45,859 bases of DNA from Limisphaerales bacterium (GTDB lineage: Bacteria > Verrucomicrobiota > Verrucomicrobiia > Limisphaerales > AAA164-E04): positions 1 through 45,859 of the forward strand of contig JAMASS010000036.1 of NCBI GenBank assembly GCA_024761205.1. Direction: 5' to 3'. This document shows, one piece after another, positions 28,212-38,132 of the stretch. Every line of letters begins with the position of its first letter. The first letter of the stretch is position 1. A model generated the notes under the pieces. It saw only the letters and a list, made by a program, of their open reading frames with translations. It had not been told where the DNA came from and searched no databases. The position numbers and the translations under genes are program-made.

Positions 28212-29156
28212 ATGAGCGAAGACTCGCCCAAAATAATCAAACGTCCTGGAAATTTGTTCACGGTTCCGCCCCTACCGGATAGCGAACGAAAACCGCTCAA
28301 GAAAAAAGACATCGCCGCCGACCATCCGACATGGTGCCCGGGATGCGGTGACTTCTCTGTCTTGGCGCTCTATTTCAAGCTCATCGAAAAGCGCGAAATT
28401 TGGCACGAGAAGGTAACCACGATTGCCGGCATCGGGTGCTCCAGTCGCTTTCCCTATTTTGTCCAAGCCCACGGTGCCCACTACATTCACGGACGCGCCT
28501 TGCCGTTTGCCACGGGAATTTCAATGTCCCGGCCCGATTTACATGTGTTTGTCTTTGGCGGGGATGGCGACGCATTTTCTATTGGCGGCAATCATGTCAA
28601 TCATACCGCCCGCAAGAACGTGAAGATGACTTACGTCATCATGGACAACTTCGTTTACGGCCTTACCAAGAAACAGACCTCGCCCACCTCGCCCATCGGG
28701 TTCAAAAGCAAGACGGACACCATGGGAGCGAAGGATCGCCCCATCAATCCCATGAAACAATTGGTCGCAGCGGGTACGAGCTTCATTGCCCGAACCACAA
28801 GCACGAACCCCAAACACGTCCTCGACATGATGGACAAGGCCATGGATCACGATGGGTTCAGCGTCATCGAATGTCTCAGTGAATGTGTAGAATTCTATCC
28901 CGGCGCCTTTGACGCCTCAAATCCACGCAAGGGAGGCGAATTCAAGGAAGTTCCTGCCGATCACAACGTCACCGATGAGGCAGCCGCTTATCGGTTGGCC
29001 GATGAACCATTTCCCGGTTATTTCGGAATCTACTATCAGGAGAACCGCCCCACGAAGAACGCCAATGAAGCTGCCATCATTGCCAAAGCCAGGGAACGGG
29101 TGGAGGGAATGGAAGATTGGGAGATCCTTCAGCAAACCTTCAATCGGATGAAATAA
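28212..29156 (+). CDS. korB: 2-oxoacid:ferredoxin oxidoreductase, beta subunit (TPP-binding)
   Basis: A 314-residue catalytic partner of KorA. It has the cluster-binding HPTWCPGCGDFSVL (Cys-x2-Cys near residue 38), GIGCSSRFP with another Cys, HGRALPFATGISMS, and the thiamine-diphosphate motif FGGDGDAFSIGGNH followed by VIMDNFVYGLTKKQTSPTSP. A later Cys (SVIECLSECVEF) completes the 4Fe-4S ligands. The C-terminal YYQENRPT region is typical. The start is ATG 28212. It is surely in an operon with korA (26-base gap), and the FmdB-type gene follows after about 130 bases. Presence of this pair suggests a ferredoxin-dependent TCA step. Confidence 0.93.
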   Translation: MSEDSPKIIKRPGNLFTVPPLPDSERKPLKKKDIAADHPTWCPGCGDFSVLALYFKLIEKREIWHEKVTTIAGIGCSSRFPYFVQAHGAHYIHGRALPFATGISMSRPDLHVFVFGGDGDAFSIGGNHVNHTARKNVKMTYVIMDNFVYGLTKKQTSPTSPIGFKSKTDTMGAKDRPINPMKQLVAAGTSFIARTTSTNPKHVLDMMDKAMDHDGFSVIECLSECVEFYPGAFDASNPRKGGEFKEVPADHNVTDEAAAYRLADEPFPGYFGIYYQENRPTKNANEAAIIAKARERVEGMEDWEILQQTFNRMK

Positions 29157-29283
29157 GCGACATCGGCTCCAAAAATCAGCCAATGATCTTGTTCGCCGGG
29201 CCCTGGGGCGGTTTGTTTTTGTCACCAGGAGGCCCTCGGAAAACAGTGATTCAAGCCCGCTTGACGACCAGACAAACACTAGC

Positions 29284-29766
29284 ATGCCGATCTACGAATA
29301 CGCTTGTCCGGGATGCCGGAAAATCTTCAGCTTCCTTTCCAAGCGGATCAATCCCAATCGCCAACCCAAGTGTCCCCAATGCGGACGATCGGGTTTAACG
29401 AAGCAACTATCTCAATTCGCCATGATCGCTGGTTCCAAAGGCGAAACAGACCTCAGCATGGAGAACCTCGACGAAGGCAAGATGATCCGAGCCATGGGAG
29501 AATTGGAACGCGACATGGGCCATATGGATGAAAACAACCCCAAACACATGGCTTATCTCATGAGAAAGATGCAACAAATCCTTCCCTTGGATTCACTCCC
29601 CAAGGAAATGGACACCGCGATCAAGCGCCTTGAAGCAGGCGAGGATCCGGAAAAAATCGAGGAAGACATGGGAGATCTTTTTAGCGATCTCATGGATCAG
29701 ACCATCGCTGGCGCCGCAGACAGTCCTAGCGGATTCAGCCGAGATCCGGGGCTCTACGATCTCTAG
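29284..29766 (+). CDS. FmdB-family zinc-ribbon protein
   Basis: A 160-residue protein with an N-terminal FmdB/CxxC_CxxC_SSSS-type zinc ribbon: MPIYEYACPGCRKIFS and a second CPQCG pair about 25 residues later. The rest is acidic and Met-rich (ENLDEGKMIRAMGELERDMGHMDENNPKHM and a repeat of E-D-P/E-x-M segments), probably helical. FmdB proteins are small putative regulatory proteins whose exact role is unsettled. The start ATG 29284 is fixed by the MPIYEY motif. It lies downstream of korB on the same strand and may be cotranscribed. Confidence in the domain is high, in the function low. Confidence 0.85.
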   Translation: MPIYEYACPGCRKIFSFLSKRINPNRQPKCPQCGRSGLTKQLSQFAMIAGSKGETDLSMENLDEGKMIRAMGELERDMGHMDENNPKHMAYLMRKMQQILPLDSLPKEMDTAIKRLEAGEDPEKIEEDMGDLFSDLMDQTIAGAADSPSGFSRDPGLYDL

Positions 29767-29801
29767 TCTAAACCCTGAACCGACTGCAAGGAACCCACCA
29801 A

Positions 29802-30061
29802 ATGGCGCACCTCCATGAAAAATCGATTTCACCGTCTGCGGTCTATGCACCAACAGCGCGTCCTCCTGCTCCATTACCGCAATCTCGAAAAATGGTTGCC
29901 CCTGAGAGAGGCCATATCGAACTCGACGAAGCGGAAGTAACAGCAATCCGTGAACTAGAGGAAGAGAGCGATCTAAAGATAACCCTGGTCGGCAAACGCC
30001 CACCGACCAGCAGGCCCAGAGACCGGGTCCCTAGCTCGGATAGAGGTGAACATCACGAGGT
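29802..30061 (+). pseudogene. Frameshifted, truncated Nudix hydrolase gene
   Basis: Pieces of one Nudix protein appear in alternating frames. MAHLHEKSISPSAVYAPT is in the first frame, QQRVLLLHYRNLEKWLPL in the second, then GHIELDEAEVTAIRELEEE SDLKI with the Nudix box back in the first. The box is one residue short of the G-x5-E-x7-RE-U-x-EE-x-G-U pattern and has Asp for its last Gly. The coding resemblance stops around GKRPPTS, close to the left edge of the dispersed repeat at 30062. At least two frameshifts plus truncation mean no active Nudix enzyme is made. Confidence 0.75.
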
Positions 30062-30250
30062 GGCCGAGATTTTGAGGGTTTCTCGAGGATGGGGCACCAC
30101 CGAGTGCCGGCCTTTCTTCACTCCCCCTGGCGTGGCTGGCCAAACCGTCCGCAAAATCGGCAACGGCGGGTTGGCGTGACCATGGGGGCAAAACCACATG
30201 CTTCCCCAACCTCCCTGCTGTTGGACAACCTTTATTGGCGAGAAATCCGG
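30062..30250. repeat. Dispersed repeat, copy 1
   Basis: Shares its left end (GGCCGAGATTTTGAGGGYTT and CTCGAG) and its right end (CTTTCCCCAACCTCCCTGC-like, then TTGGACAACCTTTATTGGCG and AGAAATCCGG) with 34070-34360. The centre is shorter and only loosely similar. No open frame of known type is inside. It abuts the broken Nudix gene. Confidence 0.8.
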
Positions 30251-30404
30251 GCTTAGGTGCCCTGTAACCATATCTCTGGAAAATCATGACAATCCCTTTA
30301 GTAGGTTAAAAGAATGCATCTGGGATTTTAGTCCCATGCTCTGGACCAGTGACTGAAGTCCCTACCACTTTCTCACGGAGGTGCGGAACCTCACCGGAAA
30401 GGGC

Positions 30405-31517
30405 TTAACGCACAGCACTCATCAGACGTTTGAGGGATTGATTAAACGCACTTTCCGGATCACCCGGAACAAATTTCCCCCAATTCCCGTAAGCGTTAAC
30501 AAGCACCAAGTTGAGGCTTGGGATGATCACTGAATGATTTCCCCTCACACCAATCGACATCACCGTGTCCGCTGGTGCGTCGGGCCACGTCATTGAGTTG
30601 GGGTGAAGCCGACCGGTGAGGTTGAACCACCAATTGAAGCCGTAGATTCCCGCGCCGTATTCTGTAAAGTGATCCGATTCACCACCAAAGGTGCCGATAT
30701 GAAAGTAGTCATCCGTTGCCGCGGGCTGCGTCGAGGGAAGATCCTTTGGCGTTTGCGGTTTCATAAAGCGATCGAAGTAGTGTTTCGGCAGAAGTTGGTG
30801 ATCGCCCCACTTGCCCTTGCGACACCAGAACCAAGCAATGCGGGCAAAATCTCTGGCGGAAGCCACAAACCGACGGTTCCTTTCCCGAAACGCGGGGTTG
30901 TCCTGGAATTGTAATGGTCCTAGACGATTGGTTTCCAAGAATACATAAGCCGCCGGAGCATTGAAGACGCGATCGAACAACGTCATTTGATAGAGTTGAA
31001 TCCCATAATCATTATACGCCCAAGCATCCCCCGGTCTTTCCGGTCTAGCATAACCGCTGATCATATTGGCCAAGTGGAAGAACTCGATCCCTTGATCTTT
31101 GGGCTGAAAATCCCAACAATACTTGGAAATCTTCTCGTGCACACTCTGAACTCTGCCCTCTTCAATCGCAAAGAAGAGCAACGTGCTGAAAACCGGTTTG
31201 GCCGAAGAAAACCAATCACCCCGCCTTTGCGTCGTGCCCCAACTCTTCACTAGGTAGCCATTGCGAATCACACAACCCCTTCCCCCTAGATCGGCCGCCA
31301 AAGCGTCCAACACTCCAGAGGCCATCCCGACACTTTCCGGCGCGATTTCCGCCCACTCCTCTCCCGGGTAAACAATCTTGCCTTCTGCGGCCAACAAAAG
31401 CATTCCGAGCAGCAAGAAAACCAACCCAAACCCCAACCATCGATCTTTCAATAGACGCAATCTCATATCCTTTGCCACATGGATCATGCCTCCGATTATT
31501 CTCTCGGAGTCTGTCAT
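30405..31517 (-). CDS. Beta-lactamase-family serine hydrolase (class C / esterase type)
   Basis: A 370-residue exported or anchored serine hydrolase. A hydrophobic segment (about residues 28-43, GFGLVFLLLGMLLLAA) is a signal peptide or anchor. The active-site S-x-x-K appears as SSAKP (about residue 103), followed by LLFFAIEEGRVQSVHEKISKY typical of the family. A Tyr motif is seen as AYNDYG in place of the usual Y-x-N. Late segments (GVRGNHSVIIPSLNLVLVNAYG) give the C-terminal strand where the K/H-x-G triad is expected. The substrate could be peptidoglycan peptides or esters; context does not tell. The start at ATG 31517 could instead be ATG 31466. It is divergent from the coiled-coil gene, with a 128-base shared upstream region. 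Confidence 0.85.
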   Translation of the reverse strand: MTDSERIIGGMIHVAKDMRLRLLKDRWLGFGLVFLLLGMLLLAAEGKIVYPGEEWAEIAPESVGMASGVLDALAADLGGRGCVIRNGYLVKSWGTTQRRGDWFSSAKPVFSTLLFFAIEEGRVQSVHEKISKYCWDFQPKDQGIEFFHLANMISGYARPERPGDAWAYNDYGIQLYQMTLFDRVFNAPAAYVFLETNRLGPLQFQDNPAFRERNRRFVASARDFARIAWFWCRKGKWGDHQLLPKHYFDRFMKPQTPKDLPSTQPAATDDYFHIGTFGGESDHFTEYGAGIYGFNWWFNLTGRLHPNSMTWPDAPADTVMSIGVRGNHSVIIPSLNLVLVNAYGNWGKFVPGDPESAFNQSLKRLMSAVR

Positions 31518-31645
31518 TCGAAGTCCAGATAAAACCCGTCACCCCCTCCGACTCGCCGAAAAACAGAGCAAAAACCACTCGAATCTTGAACTCCCTTTGC
31601 GCTATGATTATTCCAAAACACAGCTGCTCAACGAAAGTCGAACCA

Positions 31646-32695
31646 ATGAGAGTATTCAGGACCGTCCGGCATATAGTGCTTGGAGCACTCGCATCTGCCT
31701 GCGGGGCGCTGCTTGTGGGAGTAACGGACACCGCCCGAGCAGAATCGCCCCCCGAGGGTGTCGTGACGGCAACCTACGAAACCAGAGCCGAACTGGTCAG
31801 CCAGTTAAGGGAAATGGTCGCCTCGGAAAACGGTCGGCTCGGGGAGTTACAAACAAAATACAAGGCGCGTCATCCCAAAATCGTCGAATCACAAGGGCGT
31901 CTCAACGCCCTCAAAGCGGAAATGTCGAATGCTTTTGAGTCGTTGCAGGAATTGGCGAGCAGAATGACCGCCAAGGAGCATCAGATTGTCAAGGAACGAT
32001 TTCGCAATCAAATCAAACTCACGCTAAGTCAAAAGCGAGCCGAGCTTGCCGGCATGAAAACTCGCTATCGCTCAAAACACCCGGCCATCATTAAAGCAAC
32101 TCGAGAGGTGGCTTCGCTCGAGAATTCCCTCGATACCTTCCCGCTTGATTTGGATAAGGGAACCTCGCCGGTCCTCCTTCACCTGGAACGAATTCGATTA
32201 CAAGCCGCCATCGACAAAGCGCAGGTGGCACTCGCAGAACTCAAAATGCGCTACCGGGACAAGCATCCGAAAGTGATCGAGGTCAAAGCAGCTCTGAATC
32301 AGCGAAAATCCATCCTCGCAGACATTGAAAACAAGATTCGCCCCAGGGAAGCAGCTAACAACACCAAAAGCTCGGAAATCGAGCTTCTGCGCGAAGAAAT
32401 CGCCCTGGTTGAAGATCATCTTAACTTGCTGCAAGAACAGGTGAATAGCGGACGAAAACGTCCGATGGAGCTTGCGCTGGAGAGAATCGAACTCCTCAAA
32501 CTACTACAACACCTGGCCGTCCGTGAAAACCGTCCGGAGGATCAACTGCAACTGCTCGAACAGCAGAAACATCTGCTCAAAGACCTCCTCAAGTCTGCCG
32601 ACCTCCAAAGTTCCGTCATTCTGATCCAGCGCCAACTCATTGATGTCCGGCGCGCGATCCTCCAACTTCAACAATCCAATCCGCAGCTTGAATAA
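31646..32695 (+). CDS. Exported coiled-coil protein with three Wzz-like Y-x4-HP modules
   Basis: A 349-residue protein with a signal peptide (MRVFRTVRHIVLGALASACG then a small-residue stretch to TARA|E, about residue 32). The mature part is almost all helix. Three copies of a module L-x2-(L/M)-(Q/K)-x-(K/R)-Y-(K/R)-x-(R/K)-HP-x-(I/V) occur at about residues 66-94, 134-160 and 197-225: LQTKYKARHP, MKTRYRSKHP, LKMRYRDKHP. This module resembles the periplasmic tip segment of Wzz/GumC-type polysaccharide copolymerases, but the two membrane helices of those proteins are absent. The start ATG 31646 is preferred because it produces a proper signal peptide. It stands alone between the serine hydrolase and tgt. 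Function unknown; a periplasmic spacer or polysaccharide-associated role is a guess. Confidence 0.8.
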   Translation: MRVFRTVRHIVLGALASACGALLVGVTDTARAESPPEGVVTATYETRAELVSQLREMVASENGRLGELQTKYKARHPKIVESQGRLNALKAEMSNAFESLQELASRMTAKEHQIVKERFRNQIKLTLSQKRAELAGMKTRYRSKHPAIIKATREVASLENSLDTFPLDLDKGTSPVLLHLERIRLQAAIDKAQVALAELKMRYRDKHPKVIEVKAALNQRKSILADIENKIRPREAANNTKSSEIELLREEIALVEDHLNLLQEQVNSGRKRPMELALERIELLKLLQHLAVRENRPEDQLQLLEQQKHLLKDLLKSADLQSSVILIQRQLIDVRRAILQLQQSNPQLE

Positions 32696-32813
32696 ACTCA
32701 CTGCCCCTGCAATCCAGATGAGAAGCGGCATCCGGCGGATGCCTGCATTGACCCCGCCATTCGGAGATCTTCACCGCAGGTCCGGCCGCCTCCGGCAACC
32801 AAGGGTCCACTAG

Positions 32814-34016
<1,203 letters not shown>

Positions 34017-34069
34017 AAGTGTGGGAGCTCGCCCGGATATCTCACCAATAGAGTTAACCGCCATGTGGC

Positions 34070-34360
34070 GGCCGAGATTTTGAGGGCTTCTCGAGAATGG
34101 AGCAGCCATCAGCTTGAGCCCCCCTGCTCGCCCGCTGGAACTGCAAGGCTCATCTCTTGGCCGCACGTTCAAAGCCCCCCCATCCGGCAGCCTTGCGGCC
34201 CACCCCGCTAGCCGCCCAAGGGCGGCACTTACCCCGGAAGGCGCTTTTTTTGCCGGCGGGAGGCACAGTGGCGAAGAGGTTGGGGCGGCCATGAGGTGCA
34301 ATTCTCATACTTTCCCCAACCTCCCTGCCGTTGGACAACCTTTATTGGCGAGAAATCCGG
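34070..34360. repeat. Dispersed repeat, copy 2
   Basis: The longer copy of the element also present at 30062-30250. The two outer blocks (about 35 and 50 bases) are nearly identical between copies. The central part here includes a GC-rich stretch with CGCCCAAGGGCGGC. The right edge abuts the sulfatase relic. No transposase is encoded, so if mobile it would be a non-autonomous element. Confidence 0.8.
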
Positions 34361-34790
34361 ACTAAACTTCGGCCGGTCATCATCTCGGGAGGACGCAATA
34401 CGGCAGCTTCCAGGAAGGTTGGCATCAAATCGCTCAGGTTGACGAACGAATGGATTTCGCGGACGGGATATTTGATCCCCTGAAGTCACCGGATCGCTAA
34501 GGGCACGCGCGAGTTCGTACCATACAAACTTGGCTTTGACTCGGGGAAAGGGCATTCCGTGATCGCTGATGACGTCCACCATTGTGCTGCGGGAAGGCCC
34601 ACAAGTGGGGGTATCAAAAACGCATGAACGAAGCGCAGACCCTCTCGAGCCATGTGATCAAATGCGGGTATCTCCACTACCGGATCGTCATTGGCGCCGG
34701 TGTGCGAGCAACTTCGATCATCGAATATACAGAACAAAATGTTGGACCTGTCGGCACTGGAAGCGGTATTATTGAGAAAGAGTGCCGTAC
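34361..34790 (-). pseudogene. Sulfatase relic with internal deletion and frameshifts
   Basis: On the minus strand the sulfatase N-terminus is visible (signal-like residues, then ILFCIFDDRS and DPVVEIPAFDHMAREGLRF). A frame change follows and then TPTCGPSRSTM, which contains the C-x-P-S-R formylglycine motif (34589-34603). Immediately after it comes SDHGMPFPR (about 34550-34570), which in intact sulfatases lies some 200 residues later. A further frame change gives RVPLAIR and a degraded tail up to the dispersed repeat at 34360. The middle of the gene is deleted, so this cannot be active. Confidence 0.75.
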
Positions 34791-35051
34791 TCCAAAACCT
34801 GCCGGCATTTTGAATGCCGAACCTATTCGCGAAAGCGTCCTGGAGTGCGGTGATCCTTCACCGCTTTACCTTCTGTACACCATCTCAAACGGTGAAATCT
34901 GAACTACGATGTCGACCCTGGTTCCGACAAAATGCACATGCTAACAACCCCTCCCAACACCTACTACAACACACCGCCGTCAGAAACTGTCGCGATAAGG
35001 ACAATATTTGCGTTAGGATTTTCGGCAAACGGCAGTCTAATAATAACTGCG

Positions 35052-35606
35052 ATGCCAACAATGCAAAACAGCCCGGCCTCCGAAGACCAACGTTACGAGC
35101 AATTCGTCACCTTCTTCGCTCGTCACGAAGCCGACCTACGCCGATTCATCAGTTCTTTTCTACCCCCATGGGGAGATGACGACGAAATCCTGCAACAAAC
35201 GGCGATTGCCATCTGGCGAAAATTCGATCAATTCGATCCGTCATCCGATTTCATGAAATGGGCTTGTGTCATCGCACGTTTCGAAGCCCTGGCCTATCGT
35301 CGGAAAAAAGCGAGAGATCGACTAGTTTTTCACGAAGACCTCCTCGAACTCATGGCGGAGGAAGCAGCCAGTGAGATCAATATCCGACAAGCGGAGCGGG
35401 ACGCCCTCGCCAGTTGTCTCCAGCAATTGCCGGAACGGCAACGACAATTCGTTCTCCTCTCTTACACACCGGGGGTCAAAATTACGGAGTTGGCCAAACA
35501 AGCCGGATCGACAGCCGCTGCGTTCTACATGCGACTCAAACGACTGAGGCGACAATTGATGCAGTGTGTTGAAGGCAAGACTCTGAACGCGAATTCAATA
35601 TCATGA
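35052..35606 (+). CDS. ECF-type RNA polymerase sigma factor, Rhodopirellula/Verrucomicrobium type
   Basis: A 184-residue sigma factor. Region 2 (about residues 18-95) has LRRFISSFLPPWGDDDEILQ and the -10 recognition helix IWRKFDQFDPSSDFMKWAC followed by AYRRKKARDRLVF. Region 4 (about 117-175) has CLQQLPERQRQFVLLSY and the helix-turn-helix ITELAKQAGSTAAAFYMRL. The long WRKF...WAC signature is the one I associate with the planctomycete/verrucomicrobial subfamily. I chose ATG 35052 (ATG 35061 is close) because the earlier in-frame start at 34932 adds a segment without family resemblance. Its stop overlaps the FecR gene by four bases (ATGA), a typical sigma/anti-sigma pairing. Confidence 0.9.
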   Translation: MPTMQNSPASEDQRYEQFVTFFARHEADLRRFISSFLPPWGDDDEILQQTAIAIWRKFDQFDPSSDFMKWACVIARFEALAYRRKKARDRLVFHEDLLELMAEEAASEINIRQAERDALASCLQQLPERQRQFVLLSYTPGVKITELAKQAGSTAAAFYMRLKRLRRQLMQCVEGKTLNANSIS

Positions 35607-37000
35607 GTGCGGTCCACTTCGAGGATCTCCATCCCGAAGAGCAAGCCTGGATTGAGGCTTACCTCGACAGAACGATCGCGGATAGCGCCCTCGACGAATT
35701 GCAAGCAGGCATGCGGCACTCTCCAAAACTCAGACGAGTGATGCGCCGTAGCCTTGCCCTCGCCAATGAACTGCGTCAGGAGGCTTCAGCGGCCGAGTCT
35801 TCTGCGGAAGCCTGGGGCAATACGACGCCCTTGAAGCCGACCACAACGGCCATCCAAAACCCCGCTCCGCTCCGCTGGTCGATATATCTAGCCGCTGCCG
35901 TCGTGACCTTGGCCACCATCATCAGCGCGATGTTTCTCAATTCGCGTGCTGAAGCCAGTATTGCCACGATCACCGGGATTGACGGGGTGGTGACCTATAC
36001 CGGAAACGGAGGCCGAGTAGCCGATCAAATTGAAGAAGGACAGAAACTGCCGATCGGCACCCTGGAATTGCTTTCAGCCGATTCATGGGTTGAGTTGGCT
36101 TTCCGCGATGGATCCAAGGTTTCCCTTTCATCATTGTCCGCCGCCACCCTTTTTGAAGGCAACCAAAAGGAAGTCCATTTGCACCACGGCACACTTGCCG
36201 CTCATATCACCCCTCAACCCACCGTCCGCCCCATGCTGATCCATACCCCTACGGCAGATATGGAGGTCATTAGCACCCGGTTCAACGTCGATGCTCGCCC
36301 GGCGAAAACAAAGCTCACCGTCACCGAAGGCCGAGTCCGACTAAAGCGCCTCTCAGATGGCCAAGAAGTCAGTGTGCCCGAACGCCATAAAGCAGTGGCC
36401 TCCATCGAGGATGACCAAGGTTTGGTCCTGACCCCTAGAGGAGCACACACTACCCAGTGGAAGAGTGATCTGAAAGCTGATGCCATACATGGAAAATGGA
36501 GCCCCGACTTTGGCGCTTTGAGCCAAGAATTGGAGCAGGCCGTCGCCTCCGGCACAATGGAACACAAGGAAGCCTTCGTCGCCATTAAAAAAGCCGCCCA
36601 AGACGGCCGCGGTCCCGGAACCGTTCGGGCACAACCAACTTCCCTCGGATCCCTCGTCCTTCTTAAAGTTGCGACCAAGACGGCCGCACCGGTCGCCATC
36701 GCGCTCAACTCGAGACTTCGCATTCAAGGACGGCTTCATCACCCGGCAGACCTAGTCTTTGGGATCACGACCACAAACGACCTGGGCGACTATGCCGGCA
36801 AATACAGCTTGCCGGTCGCCCAGTCACGACTCTCCGAAACCGCACCCGCTTTTGACCTAGAATTGCCGCTGAGCGAGTTTCAACAAAAGGATCCGCGGTT
36901 TAGCGCTTTCCCGTTGGGAGCGCAACTCGATTCATGGTGGTGCGTCACCGATGGAAAATCGACGAAGCTGGAAATCACAGGTGTCGAATTGCTAGACTAG
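35603..37000 (+). CDS. FecR-domain membrane protein, probable anti-sigma or signal partner
   Basis: A 465-residue protein. The cytoplasmic N-terminus (1-90) is helical (HPEEQAWIEAYLDRTIAD, SPKLRRVMRRSLALANEL) as in anti-sigma regulators. One membrane helix lies at about 92-112 (WSIYLAAAVVTLATIISAMF). The FecR domain follows (about 120-265, ITGIDGVVTYTGNGG, LPIGTLELLSADSWVELAF, DGSKVSLSSLSAATLF, VISTRFNVDARP). The last 200 residues form a domain that I do not recognise, with a beta-rich end. It is translationally coupled to the sigma gene. In related gene pairs the FecR protein controls the sigma factor; I infer the same here. The downstream genes are possible targets. Confidence 0.88.
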   Translation: MSAVHFEDLHPEEQAWIEAYLDRTIADSALDELQAGMRHSPKLRRVMRRSLALANELRQEASAAESSAEAWGNTTPLKPTTTAIQNPAPLRWSIYLAAAVVTLATIISAMFLNSRAEASIATITGIDGVVTYTGNGGRVADQIEEGQKLPIGTLELLSADSWVELAFRDGSKVSLSSLSAATLFEGNQKEVHLHHGTLAAHITPQPTVRPMLIHTPTADMEVISTRFNVDARPAKTKLTVTEGRVRLKRLSDGQEVSVPERHKAVASIEDDQGLVLTPRGAHTTQWKSDLKADAIHGKWSPDFGALSQELEQAVASGTMEHKEAFVAIKKAAQDGRGPGTVRAQPTSLGSLVLLKVATKTAAPVAIALNSRLRIQGRLHHPADLVFGITTTNDLGDYAGKYSLPVAQSRLSETAPAFDLELPLSEFQQKDPRFSAFPLGAQLDSWWCVTDGKSTKLEITGVELLD

Positions 37001-37065
37001 CGGTTTGAACCAGGCGGTAAACTATACGCAGACAATGCCGCCAGTGGTACATCGCCCCCAGTTAA

Positions 37066-37986
37066 ATGTTGAAAACTGATGAAAAGAAATCATCTCGACT
37101 GCTACTGACGCTTGCTTTGGCAGCACAAGCAGCAGAGCATTGGAACCAATTCCGTGGTCCTCAAAGCAACGACGTGTCCTCAGCCCCACAGATCACGGCG
37201 CAGTCCAGTGAGACACAAAACATTCGTTGGTTAACCGAGATTCATGCCCAAGTTTGGTCCTCGCCCGTAGTGTGGGACAATCTGATCTGGCTCACGGCCA
37301 CAAAAGAAAACGGCGCCGCTTGTCTCAATACCTGGACCGGAGAAACACTCTGGGAGAATCATGACTTGAAGTATGATCACCACGTGCGGCCTGCTTCCTC
37401 GCCAATTATCGACGGCAATCTTTTCTTCCTCATCTTCAATGAAGGCAACCGGCAATTCATCGCCACTCTAGACAAACCGACCGGCAAAATGCGCTGGCGC
37501 CAAAACCGCAAAGTAAATTCGGATTCTGGCAAAGTACTGCAGGCTGGAGGCATCAAGGATGCCAACCAAGTACAGAAACAACAAGCCAATGATAATCGAA
37601 AGTCCTACGCCACCCCCGCCGTCATCGAACACGAAGGGCGACGTCAGTTGATCAGCCCGGCAGCGGAGGTCACCATTGCTTACGATCCGACAACGGGCAA
37701 AGAACTCTGGCGCAAGCGGCTGGGCAGCCGACAAAGCCATTGGTCCTTGCCCGTCCATGCCGACGGCAGAATCTACTTTTTGAGACGTGAAGGCACTGTC
37801 GCGGTCATTGCCGTATCCAGCGATTCCACCCTGGCCATCAACCAACTCGACTCCAACTTCATGGCAGGCCCGGCAATCGTAGACAGATTTGGAAGCCCCG
37901 GAAGCAAAACTGCACGAAGCTGTGCAGGCCGAGGTGTTAACTGCCGAGGAAGTGAAGGAGAAATACACCCAAGCAGCCAAGCATAA
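37066..37986 (+). pseudogene. PQQ-type beta-propeller protein gene, 3' part lost by frame change
   Basis: A 306-residue open frame starting MLKTDEKKSSRLLLTLALAA (short signal-like stretch) and then HWNQFRGPQSNDVSS, the standard opening of the PQQ-like quinoprotein propeller family. Blades continue: VWSSPVVWDNLIWLTA, NTWTGETLWENHDL, SSPIIDGNLFFLIF, ATLDKPTGKMRWRQN, ATPAVIEHEGRRQLIS and YDPTTGKELWRKRLG. From about residue 285 the reading becomes Ser/Arg/Gly-rich nonsense. Intact relatives carry on for about another 100 residues, so the last blades are missing. I therefore regard it as a truncated or composite gene, although a shortened protein may be made. It follows FecR after about 65 bases. 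Confidence 0.7.
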
Positions 37987-38008
37987 ACACCTCAAAGATT
38001 CCCCATAA
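37892..38008 (+). pseudogene. Out-of-frame helical tail fused behind the propeller
   Basis: One base out of the propeller frame, 37892-38005 reads as a coherent charged helix-hairpin: EAPEAKLHEAVQAEVLTAEE, then VKEKYTQAAKHKHLKDSP and TAA (38006-38008). It resembles the G-E-L-T-x-E hairpins of the small putative lipoprotein encoded next. It seems to be the 3' end of another gene joined to the propeller by deletion. Confidence 0.55.
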
Positions 38009-38132
38009 AGAACCATTGCAAATGAAGAGTTGTCGTTCCACAATCAATCGCCAGAGTCAAACATCACGGGGTGGCCCTAGACCTACTCACTCAGGGCATG
38101 CCAATCGACCAAGCAGACACCGATCTACCATC

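Noticed and set aside
29802-30179. An intact 125-residue protein
   Set aside because: The Nudix segments switch frame within it and its C-terminal part is translated from the dispersed repeat.
34582-34902. A 106-codon plus-strand frame
   Set aside because: It is antisense to the sulfatase relic and has no features of its own.
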